From Calliopsis andreniformis (Eukaryota; Arthropoda; Insecta; Hymenoptera; Andrenidae), in contig NW_027480438.1 of the NCBI RefSeq assembly GCF_051401765.1, positions 5,828,001-5,892,000 on the forward strand: a DNA stretch of 64,000 bases, in the 5' to 3' direction. A program made the translations under genes and the position numbers. A model generated the notes under the pieces. It was not told the DNA's origin and ran no database searches. It saw nothing but the letters and a program-made list of their open reading frames with translations. Below, in pieces: positions 25,401 through 38,580 of this stretch. Within the stretch, counting starts at the first letter, position 1. Every line of letters starts with the position of its first letter.

Positions 25401-27017
25401 CCTCAATACTCAATCTTCAATCCTCAATCCTCAATCCTCAATCTTCAATCCTCAATCCTCAATCCTCAGTCATCAATCCTCAATCCTCAGTCCTCAATCC
25501 TCAATCCTCAATACTCAATCATCAATCCTCAATCTTCAATACTCAATCGTCAATCCACAATCCTCAATCCCCAATACTCAATCTTCAATCCTCAATCCTC
25601 AATCCTCAATCCTCAACCCTCAGCCCTGATCCTCGATCCTCAATCCTGAATCCTCAATCCTCAATCTTCAATCCTCAAACCTCAATCTTCAATCCTCCAT
25701 ACTCAATCTTCAATCCTCAATCCTCAATCATCAATCCTCATTCCTCAATCCTCAGTCATCAATCTTCAATCTTCAATACTCAATCCTCAATCCTCAATCC
25801 TCAATCTTCATTCCTCAATACTCAATCTTCAATCCTCAATCCTCAATTCTCAATCCCCAGTCCTCAATCCTCAATCGTCAATCCTCAATCCCCAATCCTC
25901 AACATTCAATCCTCAGTCCTCAATCCTCAATCATCATTACTCTGTGTTCAATCCTCAATACTCAACCTTCAATCCTCAACCCTCAATCCTCAATCCACAA
26001 TCCTCAATCCTCAATCATCAACCTTCAATCCTCAATACTCAATCTTCAATCCTCAATTCCCAACCCTCAATCGTCAATCCTCATACTTCAATCCTCAATA
26101 CCCAATCCTCAATCCTCAATCCTCAATCCTCAATCCTCAATCCTCAATCATCAGTCATGAATACTCAATCTTCATAGCTCAATCCTCAATCCTCAATCCT
26201 CAATCCTCAATCCTCAATCCTCAATCCTCATTCTTCAAACCTCAATCCTCAACCCTCAGTCCTCATCCTCAATTCTCAATTCTCAATCCTCAATCCTCAA
26301 TCCTCAATCTTCAATCCTGAATAATCAATCTACAATCCTAGATCCTCAATCCCCAATCCTCAATCCTTAATACTCAATCTTCAATCCTCAATCCCCAGTC
26401 CTCAATCTTCAATCCTCAATGCTCAATCCTCAATCCCCAATCCTCAATCCTCAGTCCTCAATACTCAATCATCAAACCTCAAACCTCAATCCTCAACCGT
26501 CAGTCCTCGTCCTCAATCCTCAACCCTCAATCCTCAATTCTCAATTCTCAATTCTCAATCCTCAATCCTCAATCGTCTATCTTCAATCCTCAATACACAA
26601 CTTTCAATCCTCAATCCTCAATAACCAATCCTCAATCCTTAATCCTCAATCTTCAATCCTCAATCCTCAATACTCAATCTGCAATCCTCAGTCCTCAACC
26701 GTCAACCCTCAATCCTCATTCTTCAATCCTGAATACCCAATCCTCACTCTTCAACCCTCAATCCTAAATCCTCAATTCTCAATCCTCAATCCTCAGTCCT
26801 CAGTCCTCAAACCTCAACCCTCAATCCTCATTCATCAAACCTCAATCCTCAACCCTCAGTCCTCATCCTCAATTCTCAATTCTCAATCCTCAATCCTCAA
26901 TCCTCAATCTTCAATCCCGAATAATCAATCTCCAATCCTAGATCCTCAATCCCCAATCCTCAATCCTTAATCCTCAATCTACAAACCTCAATCCCCAGTC
27001 CTCAATCTTCAATCCTC
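22238..27017 (+). repeat. 4.8 kb block, right copy
   Basis: Copy of 12,240-17,075. It lacks nine heptamers relative to the left copy near 22,540 and has one extra near 23,630. Point differences seen include CAATCCCCGTTCC (about 24,927) against CAATCCTCGTTCC. Changes in length are whole heptamers, pointing to slippage or unequal exchange in register. Confidence 0.87.
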
Positions 27018-28930
27018 AATGCTCAATCCTCAATCCACAATCCTCAATCCTCAGTCCTCAATCCTCAATCATCAAACCTCAAACCTCAATCCTCAACCGT
27101 CAGTCCTCGTCCTCAACCCTCAAGCCTCAATCCTCAATTCTCAATTCTCAATCATCAATCCTCAAACGTCAATCTTCAATCCTCAATACTCAACCTTCAA
27201 TCCTCAATCCTCAATCCCCAATACTCAATCCTCAATCCTCAATCGTCAGTCTTCAATCCTCAATACTGAATCTTCAATCATCAATCCTCAATCCTCAATC
27301 CTCAATCGTCATTCTTCAATCCTCAATACTCAATCTTCAATCCTCAATCCTCAATCCTCAATCTTCAATCCTCAATCCTCAATCCTCAGTCATCAATCCT
27401 CAATCCTCAGTCCTCAATCCTCAATCCTCAATCCTCAATCATCAATCCTCAATCTTCAATACTCAATCGTCAATCCACAATCCTCAATCCCAAATACTCA
27501 ATCTTCAATCCTCAATCCTCAATCCTCAATCCTCAATCCTCAACCCTCAGCCCTGATCCTCGATCCTCAATCCTGAATCCTCAATCCTCAATCTTCAATC
27601 CTCAAACCTCAATCTTCAATCCTCCATACTCAATCTTCAATCCTCAATCCTCAATCATCAATCCTCATTCCTCAATCCTCAGTCATCAATCTTCAATCTT
27701 CAATACTCAATCCTCAATCCTCAATCCTCAATCTTCATTCCTCAATACTCAATCTTCAATCCTCAATCCTCAATTCTCAATCCCCAGTCCTCAATCCTCA
27801 ATCGCCAATCCTCAATCCCCAATCCTCAACATTCAATCCTCAGTCCTCAATCCTCAATCATCATTACTCTATGTTCAATCCTCAATACTCAACCTTCAAT
27901 CCTCAACCCTCAATCCTCAATCCACAATCCTCAATCCTCAATCATCAACCTTCAATCCTCAATACTCAATCTTCAATCCTCAATTCCCAATCCTCAATCG
28001 TCAATCCTCATACTTCAATCCTCAATACCCAATCCTCAATCCTCAATCCTCAATCCTCAATCCTCCATCCTCAATTCTCAATCCTCAATCCACAGTCCTC
28101 AGTCCTCAAACCTCAATCCTCAACCCTCAGCCCTCATTCTCAATCCTCAATCCTGAATCCTCAATACTCATTCTTCAATCCTCAATCCTCAATCCTCAAT
28201 CCTCAATCCTCAATCCTCAGTCATCAATCCTCAATCCTCAATACTCAATCGTCAATCCTCAGTCCTCAATTCTCAATCCTCAATCCTCTATCCTCAAACC
28301 TCAATCCTCAACCCTCAGTCCTCATCCTCAATTCTCAATCCTCAACCCTCAAACCTCAATCTTCAATCCTCAATACTCAATCCTCAATCCTCAATACTCA
28401 ACCGTCAATCCTCAATGCTCAATACTCAATAGAATATCCTGAATTCTCAGTATTCAATAATCAAACCTCAATCCTCAACCCTCAGCCCTCATCCTCCATC
28501 CTCAAACCTCAATCTTCAATCCTCAATACTCAATCGTCAATCCTCAATCCTCAATCCTCAATCTTCAATCCTCAATCCTCAATCCTCAGTCATCAATCCT
28601 CAATCCTCAGTCCTCAATCCTCAATCCTCAATCCTCAATCATCAATCCTCAATCTTCAATACTCAATCGTCAATCCACAATCCTCAATCCCCAATACTCA
28701 ATCTTCAATCCTCAATCCTCAATCCTCAATCCTCAACCCTCAGCCCTGATCCTCGATCCTCAATCCTGAATCCTCAATCCTCAATCTTCAATCCTCAATA
28801 CTCAGTCTTCAATCATCAATCCTCAATACTCAATCCTCAATCCTCAATCCTCAATCATCAATCCTCAATCCTCAATCATCAACCTTCAATCCTCAATACT
28901 CAATCCTCAATCCTCAATCCTCAATCCTCA

Positions 28931-30345
28931 ATACTCAATCTGCAATCCTCAGTCCTCAACCGTCAACCCTCAATCCTCATTCTTCAATCCTGAATACCCA
29001 ATCCTCACTCTTCAACCCTCAATCCTAAATCCTCAATTCTCAATCCTCAATCCTCAGTCCTCAGTCCTCAAACCTGAATCCTCAATCCTCGTTCCTCAAA
29101 CCTCAATCCTCAACCCTCAGTCCTCATCCTCAATTCTCAATCCTCAATCCTCAAGCCTCAATCCTCAATCCCCAATCTTCAATCCTGAATACTCAATCTT
29201 AAATCCTCAATACTCAATCTTCAATCCTCAACACTCAATCCACAATCCACAATCCTCAATCCTCAATCATCAACCTTCAATCCTCAATCCTCAATCCTGA
29301 ATCGTCAATCCTCATTCTTCAATCCTCAATACCCAAACCTCAATCCTCAATCCTCAATCCTCAATACTCAATCGTCAATCCTCAGTCCTCAATCCTCAAT
29401 CCTCGTTCCTCAAACCTCAATCCTCAACCCTCAGTCCTCATCCTCAATTCTCAATCCTCAATCCTCAAACCTCAATCTTCAATCCTCAATACTCAATCCT
29501 CAATCCTCAATACTCAACCATCAATTCTCAATTCTCAATACTCAATAGAATATCCTGAATTCTCAGTATTCAATACTCAAAGCTCAATCCTCAACCCTCA
29601 GCCCTCATCCTCCATCCTCAATCCTCAATCCTCAAACCTCAATCTTCAATCCTCAATACTCAGTATTCATTCCTCAATCCTCAATCATCAATACTCAATC
29701 TTCAAACCTCATTCCTCAATCCTCAATCCTCAATCCTCAATCATCAGTCATGAATACTCAATCTTCATAGCTCAATCCTCAATCCTCAATCCTCAATCCT
29801 CAATCCTCAATCCTCATTCTTCAAACCTCAATCCTCAACCCTCAGTCCTCATCCTCAATTCTCAATTCTCAATCCTCAATCCTCAATCCTCAATCTTCAA
29901 TCCTGAATAATCAATCTCCAATCCTAGATCCTCAATCCCCAATCCTCAATCCTTAATCCTCAATCTACAAACCTCAATCCCCAGTCCTCAATCTTCAATC
30001 CTCAATGCTCAATCCTCAATCCACAATCCTCAATCCTCAGTCCTCAATCCTCAATCATCAAACCTCAAACCTCAATCCTCAACCGTCAGTCCTCGTCCTC
30101 AACCCTCAAGCCTCAATCCTCAATTCTCAATTCTCAATCATCAATCCTCAAACGTCAATCTTCAATCCTCAATACTCAACCTTCAATCCTCAATCCTCAA
30201 TCCCCAATCCTCAATCCTTAATCCTCAATCTTCAATCCTCAATCCTCAATACCCAATCTGCAATCCTCAGACCTCAACCCTCAACCCTCAATCCTCATTC
30301 TTCAGTCCTCAATACCCAATCCTCAATCTTCAACCCTCAATCCTC
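28931..30345 (+). repeat. 1.4 kb module, copy 1 of 3
   Basis: The module starts at TACTCAATCTGCAATCC followed by CAACCGTCAACC. Related copies start near 31,658 and 37,155. Offsets are 2,727 rising to 2,755 for copy 2, and 8,224 rising to 8,252 (later 8,245) for copy 3. The equal rise of 28 for both partners shows that copy 1 lost four heptamers near 29,285. Copies carry AATCTTAAATCC, rare elsewhere, and the tags at 29548, 32303 and 37800. Confidence 0.8.
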
Positions 30346-31657
30346 AATCCTCAATTCTCAACCCTCAATCCTCAGTCCTCAGTCCTCAAACCTCAATCCT
30401 CAACACTCAGCCATCATCCTCAATCCTCAATCCTCAATCCTCAATCCTCAATCCTCAGTCATCAATCTTCAATACTCAATACTCAATCGTCAATACTCAA
30501 TCGTCAATCCTCAGTCCTCAATTCTCAATCCTCAATCCTCGTTCCTCAAACCTCAACCCTCAGCCCTCAGTCCTCATCCTCAATTCTCAATCCTCAATCC
30601 TCAAACCTCAATCTTCAATCCTCAATACTCAATCCTCAATCCTCAATACTCAACCATCAATCCTCAATTCTCAATACTCAATAGAATATCCTGAATTCTC
30701 AGTATTCAATACTCAAACCTCAATCATCAACCCTCAGCCCTCATCCTCCATCCTCAATCCTCAATCCTCAATCCTCAATCCTCAATCTTCAATCCTCAAT
30801 ACTCAATCTTTGATCTTCAATCTTCAATCCTCAATCCTCTATCCTCAATCCTCAATCCTCAGTCGTCAATCCTCAATCTTCAATACTCAATCGACAATCC
30901 GCAGTCCTCAATCCTCAATCCTCAATCCTCGTTACTCAAACATCAATCCTCAACCCTCAGCCATCATCCTCAATCCACAATCCTCGTTCCTCAATCCTCA
31001 ATACTCAATCCTCAATCCTCAATAGTCAATCACCAATCCTAGATCCTCAATCCCCAATCCTCAATCCTTAATCCTCAATCTTCAATCCTCAATCCTCAAT
31101 TCTCAATCCTCAATACTCAATCCTCAATCCTCAATCCTCAATCCCAAATCCTCAATCTTCAATCCTCAATCCTCAATCCTCAAGCCTCAATCCTCAATCC
31201 TCAATCTTCAATCCTGAATACTCAATCTTCAATCCTCAATACTCAATCTTCAATCCTCAACCCTCAATCCACAATACACAATCCTCAATCCTCAATCATC
31301 AACCTTCAATCCTCAATACCCAATCTTCAATCCTCAATCCTCAATCCTGAATCGTCAATCCTCATTCTTCAATATTCAATGCCCAATCCTCAATCCTCAA
31401 TCCTCAGTCATCAATCCCCAATCCTCAATACTCAATCGTCAATCCTCAGTCCTCAATTCTCAATCCTCAATCCTCGTTCCTCAATGCTCGACACTCAATC
31501 GTCAATCCCCAGTCCTCAATTCTCAATCCTCAATCCTCGTTCCTCAAACCTCAATCCTCAACCCTCAGTCCTCATCCTCAATTCTCAATCCTCAATCCTC
31601 AAGCCTCAATCCTCAATCCCCAATCTTCAATCCTGAATACTCAATCTTAAATCCTCA

Positions 31658-32540
31658 CTACTCAATCTGCAATCCTCAGTCCTCAACCGTCAACCTTCAA
31701 TCCTCATTCTTCAATCCTGAATACCCAATCCTCACTCTTCAACCCTCAATCCTAAATCCTCAATTCTCAATCCTCAATCCTCAGTCCTCAGTCCTCAAAC
31801 TTCAATCCTCAATCCTCGTTCCTCAAACCTCAATCCTCAACCCTCAGTCCTCATCCTCAATTCTCAATCCTCAATCCTCATGCCTCAATCCTCAATCCCC
31901 AATATTCAATCCTGAATACTCAATCTTAAATCCTCAATACTCAATCTTCAATCCTCAACACTCAATCCACAATCCACAATCGTCAATCCTCATTCATCAA
32001 CCTTCAATCCTCAATACTCAATCTTCAGTCCTTAATCCTCAATCCTGAATCGTCAATTCTCATTCTTCAATCCTCAATACCCAATCCTCAATCCTCAATC
32101 CTCAATCCTCAATACTCAATCGTCAATCCTCAGTCCTCAATTCTCAATCCTCAATCCTCGTTCCTCAAACCTCAATCCTCAACCCTCAGTCCTCATCCTC
32201 AATTCTCAATCCTCAATCCTCAAACCTCAATCTTCAATCCTCAATACTCAATCCTCAATCCTCAATACTCAACCATCAATCCTCAATTCTCAATACTCAA
32301 TAGAATATCCTGAATTCTCAGTATTCAATACTCAAAGCTCAATCCTCAACCCTCAGCCCACATCCTCCATCCTCAATCCTCAATCCTCAAACCTCAATCT
32401 TCAATCCTCAATACTCAGTATTCAATCCTCAATCCTCAATCATCAATACTCAATCTTCAAACCTCATTCCTCAATCCTCAATCCTCAATCCTCAATCATC
32501 AGTCATGAATACTCAATCTTCATAACTCAATCCTCAATCC
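31658..32540 (+). repeat. Module copy 2 of 3 (partial, about 0.9 kb)
   Basis: Follows copy 1 (28,931) at offset 2,727 and then 2,755, through the tag at 32303 and the ATGAA landmark at 32505. It then diverges at about 32,540, entering a run with CAACCGTCAGTCCTCGTCC that copies 1 and 3 reach only later. It is shortened relative to them. Confidence 0.77.
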
Positions 32541-35500
32541 TCAGTCCTCAATCCTCAATCCTCAATCCTCAATCCTCAGTCCTCAATCCTCAATCATCAA
32601 ACCTCAAACCTCAATCCTCAACCGTCAGTCCTCGTCCTCAACCCTCAAGCCTCAATCCTCAATTCTCAATTCTCAATCATCAATCTTCAAACGTCAATCA
32701 TCAATCCTCAATACTCAACCTTCAATCCTCAATCCTCAATCCCCAATCCTCAATCCTTAATCCTCAATCTTCAATCCTCAATCCTCAATACCCAATCTGC
32801 AATCCTCAGACCTCAACCCTCAACCCTCAATCCTCATTCTTCAGTCCTCAATACCCAATCCTCAATCTTCAACCCTCAATCCTCAATCCTCAATTCTCAA
32901 CCCTCAATCCTCAGTCCTCAGTCCTCAAACCTCAATCCTCAACACTCAGCCATCATCCTCAATTCTCAATCCTCAATTCTCAATCCTGAATCGTCAATCC
33001 TCATTCTTCAATATTCAATACCCAATCCTCAATCCTCAATCCTCAGTCATCAATCCCCAATCCTCAATACTCAATCGTCAATCCTCAGTCCTCAATTCAC
33101 AATCCTCAATCCTCGTTCCTCAATGCTCGACACTCAATCGTCAATCCCCAGTCCTCAATTCTCAATCCTCAATCCTCGTTCCTCAAACCTCATTCCTCAA
33201 CCCTCAGTCCTCATCCTCAATTTTCAATCCTCAATCCACAAACCTCATTCTTCAATCCTCAATACTCAACCCTCAATCCTCAATCCTCAATCCTCAATCC
33301 TCAATCCTCAGTCATCAATGTTCAATACTCAATACTCAATCGTCAATACTCAATCGTCAATCCTCAGTCCTCAATACTCAATCCTCAATCCTCAATACTC
33401 AACCATCAATCCTCAATTCTCAATACTCAATAGAATATCCTGAATTCTCAGTATTCAATACTCAAACGTCAATCATCAACCCTCAGCCCTCATCCTCCAT
33501 TCTCAATCCTCAATCCTCAATTCTCAATCTTCAATCCTCAATACTCAATCTTCAATCTTCAATCTTCAATCCTCAATATTCAATCCTCAATCCTCAATCC
33601 TCAGTCATCAATCCTCAATCTTCAATACTCAATCGTCAATCCGCAGTCCTCAATCCTCAATCCTCAATCCTCGTTCCTCAAACATCAATCCTCAACCCTC
33701 AGCCATCATCTTCAATCCTCAACCCTCAGCCATCATCCTCAATCCTCAATCCTCGTTCCTCAATCCTCAATACTCAATCCTCAATCCTCAATAGTCAATC
33801 TCCAATCCTAGATCCTCAATCCCCAATCCTCAATCCTTAATCCTCAATCTTCAATCCTCAATCTTCAATCCTCAATCCTCAATCCTCAAGCCTCAATCCT
33901 CAATCCTCAATCTTCAATCCTGAATACTCAATCTTCAATCCTCAATACTCAATCTTCAACCCTCAACCCTCAATCCACAATCCACAATCCTCAATACTCA
34001 ATCATCAACCTTCAATCCTCAATACTCAATCTTCAATCCTCAATCCTCAATCCTGAATCGTCAATCCTCATTCTTCAATCCTCAATACCCAATCCTCAAT
34101 CCTCAATCCTCAGTCATCAATCTCAATCCTCAATACTCAATCGTCAATCCTCAGTCCTCAATTCTCAATCCTCAATCCTCGTTCCTTATACCTCAATCCT
34201 CAACCCTCAGTCCTCATCCTCAATCCTCAATCCTCAAACCTCATTCTTCAAACCTCAATACTCAACTCTCAATCCTCAATACTCAACCATCAATCCTCAA
34301 TTCTCAATACTCAATAGAATATCCTGGATTCTCAGTATTCAATACTCAAACCTCAATCCTCAACCATCAGCCATCATCCTCCATCCTCAATCCTCAAACC
34401 TCAAACCTCAATCTTCAATACTCAACACTCAATCTTCGATCCTCAATCCTCAACACTCAATCCTCAATCCTCAATCCCCAATACTCAATCCTCAATCCTC
34501 AATCGTCAGTCTTCAATCCTCAATACTGAATCTTCAATCATCAATCCTCAATCCTCAATCCTCAATCGTCATTCTTCAATCCTCAATACCCAATCCTCAA
34601 TCTTCAATCCTCAATCCTCAATCCACAATTCTCAATCCTCAATCCTCGGTCCTCTGTCCTCAATCCTCAATCCTCAACCCTCAGCCCTCATCCTCAATCC
34701 TCAATCCTCAGTCCTCAATCCTCAATTTTCAATCCTCAATACTCAATTTTCAATCCTCAATCCTCAGTCCTCAAACCTCAATTCTGAATCCTCAATCCTG
34801 AATCCTCAGTCTTCAGCTCTCAGTCCTCAACAATCAGTTGTCAATCCTCAATCCTCAATCCCCAAACCTCAATGTTCAATCCTCAATCCTCAATCCTCAA
34901 GCCGCAACCCTCAATCCTCAATCTTCAATCCTGAATACTCAATCTTCAATCCTCAATACTCAATCTTCAATCCTCAACCCTCAATCCTCAATCCACAATC
35001 CTCAATCCTCAATCACCAACCTTCAATCCTCAATACTCAATCTTCAATCCGCAATCCTCAATACTGAATCGTCAATCCTCATTCTTCAATCCTCAATACC
35101 CAATCCTCAATCCTCAATCCTCAATCCTCAATCCTCAATACTCAATCTTCAATCCTCAATCCTCAATCCTCAATCCTCAATCCTCAATCCTCAATCCTCA
35201 ATCCTCAGTCATCAATCCTCAATCCTCGGTCCTCAATCCTCAATCCTCAATCCTCAATCATCAATCCTCAATCTTCAATACTCAATCGTCCATCCTCAAT
35301 CCTCAATCCCCAATACTCAATCTTCAATCCTCAATCCTCAATCCTCAATCCTCAACCCTCAGCCCTGATCCTCGATCATCAATCCTGAATCCTCAATCCT
35401 CAATCTTCAATCCTCAATACTCAGTCTTCAATCATCAATCCTCAATACTCAATCCTCAATCCTCAATACTCAATCATCAATCCTCAATCCTCAATCATCA

Positions 35501-35655
35501 ACCTTCAATCCTCAATACTCAATCCTCAATCCTTAATCCTCAATCCTCAATCCTCAATAATCAACCTCCAATCCTAGATCCTCAATCCCCAATCCTCAAT
35601 CCTTAATCCTCAATCTTCAATCCTCAGTCCACAGTCCTCGATCTTCAATCCTCAA

Positions 35656-36593
35656 TGCTCAATCCTCAATCCTCAATCCTCAGTCATCAGTCCTCAATCC
35701 TCAATCCTCAAACGTCAATCCTCAACCGTCAGCCCTCGTCCTCAATCCTCAACCCTCAATCCTCAATCTTCAATCCTCCATACTGAACCTTCAATCCTCA
35801 ATCCTCAATCATCAGTCCTCATTCCTCAATCCTCAGTCATCAATCTTCAATCTTCAATACTCAATCCTCAATCCTCAATCCTCAATCCTCAATCTTCAAT
35901 CCTCAATACTCAATCTTCAATCCTCAATCCTCAATTCTCAATCCCCAGTCCTCAATCCTCAATCGCCAATCCTCAATCCCCAATCCTCAACATTGAATCC
36001 TCAGTCCTCAATCCTCAATCATCATTACTCAATGTTCAATCCTCAATACTCAACCTTCAATCCTCAACACTCAATCCTCAATCCACAATCCTCAATCCTC
36101 ATTCATCAACCTTCAATCCTCAATACTCAATCTTCAATCCTCAATTCCCAATCCTCAATCGTCAATCCTCATTCTTCAATCCTCAATACCCAATCCTCAA
36201 TCCTCAATCCTCAATCCTCAATCCTCCATCCTCAATTCTCAATCCTCAATCCTCAGTCCTCAGACCTCAATCCTCAATCCTCAACCCTCAGACCTCATTC
36301 TCAATCCTCAATCCTGAATCCTCAATACTCATTCTTCAATCCTCAATCCTCAATCCTCAATCCTCAATCCTCAATCCTCAGTCATCAATCCTCAATCCTC
36401 AATACTCAATCGTCAATCCTCAGTCCTCAATTCTCAATCCTCAATCCTCGTTCCTCAAACCTCAATCCTCAACCCTCAGTCCTCATCCTCAATTCTCAAT
36501 CCTCAACCCTCAAACCTCAATCTTCAATCCTCAATACTCAATCCTCAATCCTCAATACTCAACCGTCAATCCTCAATTCTCAATACTCAATAG
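35656..36593 (+). repeat. 0.9 kb block shared with 42,628-43,538
   Basis: ATGCTC starts pair as 35656/42628 (offset 6,972) and tags as 36593/43538 (offset 6,945), a net loss of 27 bases in the right copy. The right copy forms the lead-in to the 1,554-base array, so this block may contain the ancestor of that array's tag-bearing segment. Confidence 0.75.
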
Positions 36594-37154
36594 AATATCC
36601 TGAATTCTCAGTATTCAATACTCAAACCTCAATCCTCAACCCTCAGCCCTCATCCTCCATCCTCAAACCTCAATCTTCAATCCTCAGTACTCAATCTTCG
36701 ATTCTCAATTCTCAATCCTCAATCCTCAATCCCCAATCCTCAATCTTCAATCCTCAATCCTCAATCCTCAATCCTCAATCCTCAATCCTCAATCATCAAT
36801 ACTCAATCTTCAATCCTCAAACCTCAATCCTCAATCCTCAATCCTCAATCGTCAGTCATGAATACTCAATCTTCATAACTCAATCCTCAATCCTCAATCC
36901 TCAATCCTCAATCCCCAATCCTCAATCCTCAGTCCTCAATACTCAATCATCAAACCTCAAACCTCAATCCACAACCGTCAGTCCTCGTCCTCAATCCTCA
37001 ACCCTCAATCCTCAATTCTCAATTCTCAATTCTCAATTCTCAATCCTCAATCCTCAATCGTCTATCTTCAATCCTCAATACACAACCTTCAATCCTAAAT
37101 CCTCAATAACCAATCCTCAATCCTTAATCCTCAATCTTCAATCCTCAATCGTCA

Positions 37155-38580
37155 ATACTCAATCTGCAATCCTCAGTCCTCAACCGTCAACCCTCAATCC
37201 TCATTCTTCAATCCTGAATACCCAAGCCTCACTCTTCAACCCTCAATCCTAAATCCTCAATTCTCAATCCTCAATCCTCAGTCCTCAATCCTCAAACCTG
37301 AATCCTCAATCCTCGTTCCTCAAACCTCAATCCTCAACCCTCAGTCCTCATCCTCAATTCTCAATCCTCAATCCTCAAGCCTCAATCCTCAATCCCCAAT
37401 CTTCAATCCTGAATACTCTATCTTAAATCCTCAATACTCAATCTTCAATCCTCAACACTCTATCCACAATCCACAATCCTCAATCCTCAATCATCAACCT
37501 TCAATCCTCAATACTCAATCTTCAATCCTCAATCCTCAATCCTGAATCGTCAATCCTCATTCTTCAATCCTCAATACCCAATCCTCAATCCTCAATCCTC
37601 AATCCTCAATACTCAATCGTCAATCCTCAGTCCTCAATTCTCAATCCTCAATCCTCGTTCCTCAAACCTCAAACCTCAACCCTCAGTCCTCATCCTCAAT
37701 TCTCAATCCTCAATCCTCAAACCTCAATCTTCAATCCTCAATACTCAATCCTCAATCCTCAATACTCAACCATCAATCCTCAATTCTCAATACTCAATAG
37801 AATATCCTGAATTCTCAGTATTCAATACTCAAAGCTCAATCCTCAACCCTCAGCCCTCATCCTCCATCCTCAATCCTCAATCCTCAAACCTCAATCTTCA
37901 ATCCTCAATACTCAGTATTCAATCCTCAATCCTCAATCATCAATACTCAATCTTCAAACCTCATTCCTCAATCCTCAATCCTCAATCCTCAATCATCAGT
38001 CATGAATACTCAATCTTCATAACTCAATCCTCAATCCTCAATCCTCAATCCTCAATCCTCATTCTTCAAACCTCAATCCTCAACCATCAGTCCTCATCCT
38101 CAATTCTCAATTCTCAATCCTCAATCGTCAATCCTCAATCTTCAATTCTGAATAATCAATCTCCAATCCTAGATCCTCAATCCCCAATCCTCAATCCTTA
38201 ATCCTCAATCTACAAACCTCAATCCCCAGTCCTCAATCTTCAATCCTCAATGCTCAATCCTCAATCCACAATCCTCAATCCTCAGTCCTCAATCCTCAAT
38301 CATCAAACCTCAAACCTCAATCCTCAACCGTCAGTCCTCGTCCTCAACCCTCAAGCCTCAATCCTCAATTCTCAATTCTCAACCATCAATCCTCAAACGT
38401 CAATCTTCAATCCTAAATACTCAACCTTCAATCCTCAATCCTCAATCCCCAATCCTCAATCCTTAATCCTCAATCTTCAATCCTCAATCCTCAATACCCA
38501 ATCTGCAATCCTCAGACCTCAACCCTCAACCCTCAATCCTCATTCTTCAGTCCTCAATACCCAATCCTCAATCTTCAACC
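37155..38580 (+). repeat. 1.4 kb module, copy 3 of 3
   Basis: Follows copy 1 from 28,931 to about 30,345 and includes the tag at 37800, the ATGAA landmark at 38002 and the run CAGACCTCAACCCTCAACC. It ends in the altered tag at 38720, whose core reads GAAGTC in place of GAATTC, slightly beyond the shared part. Confidence 0.78.
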
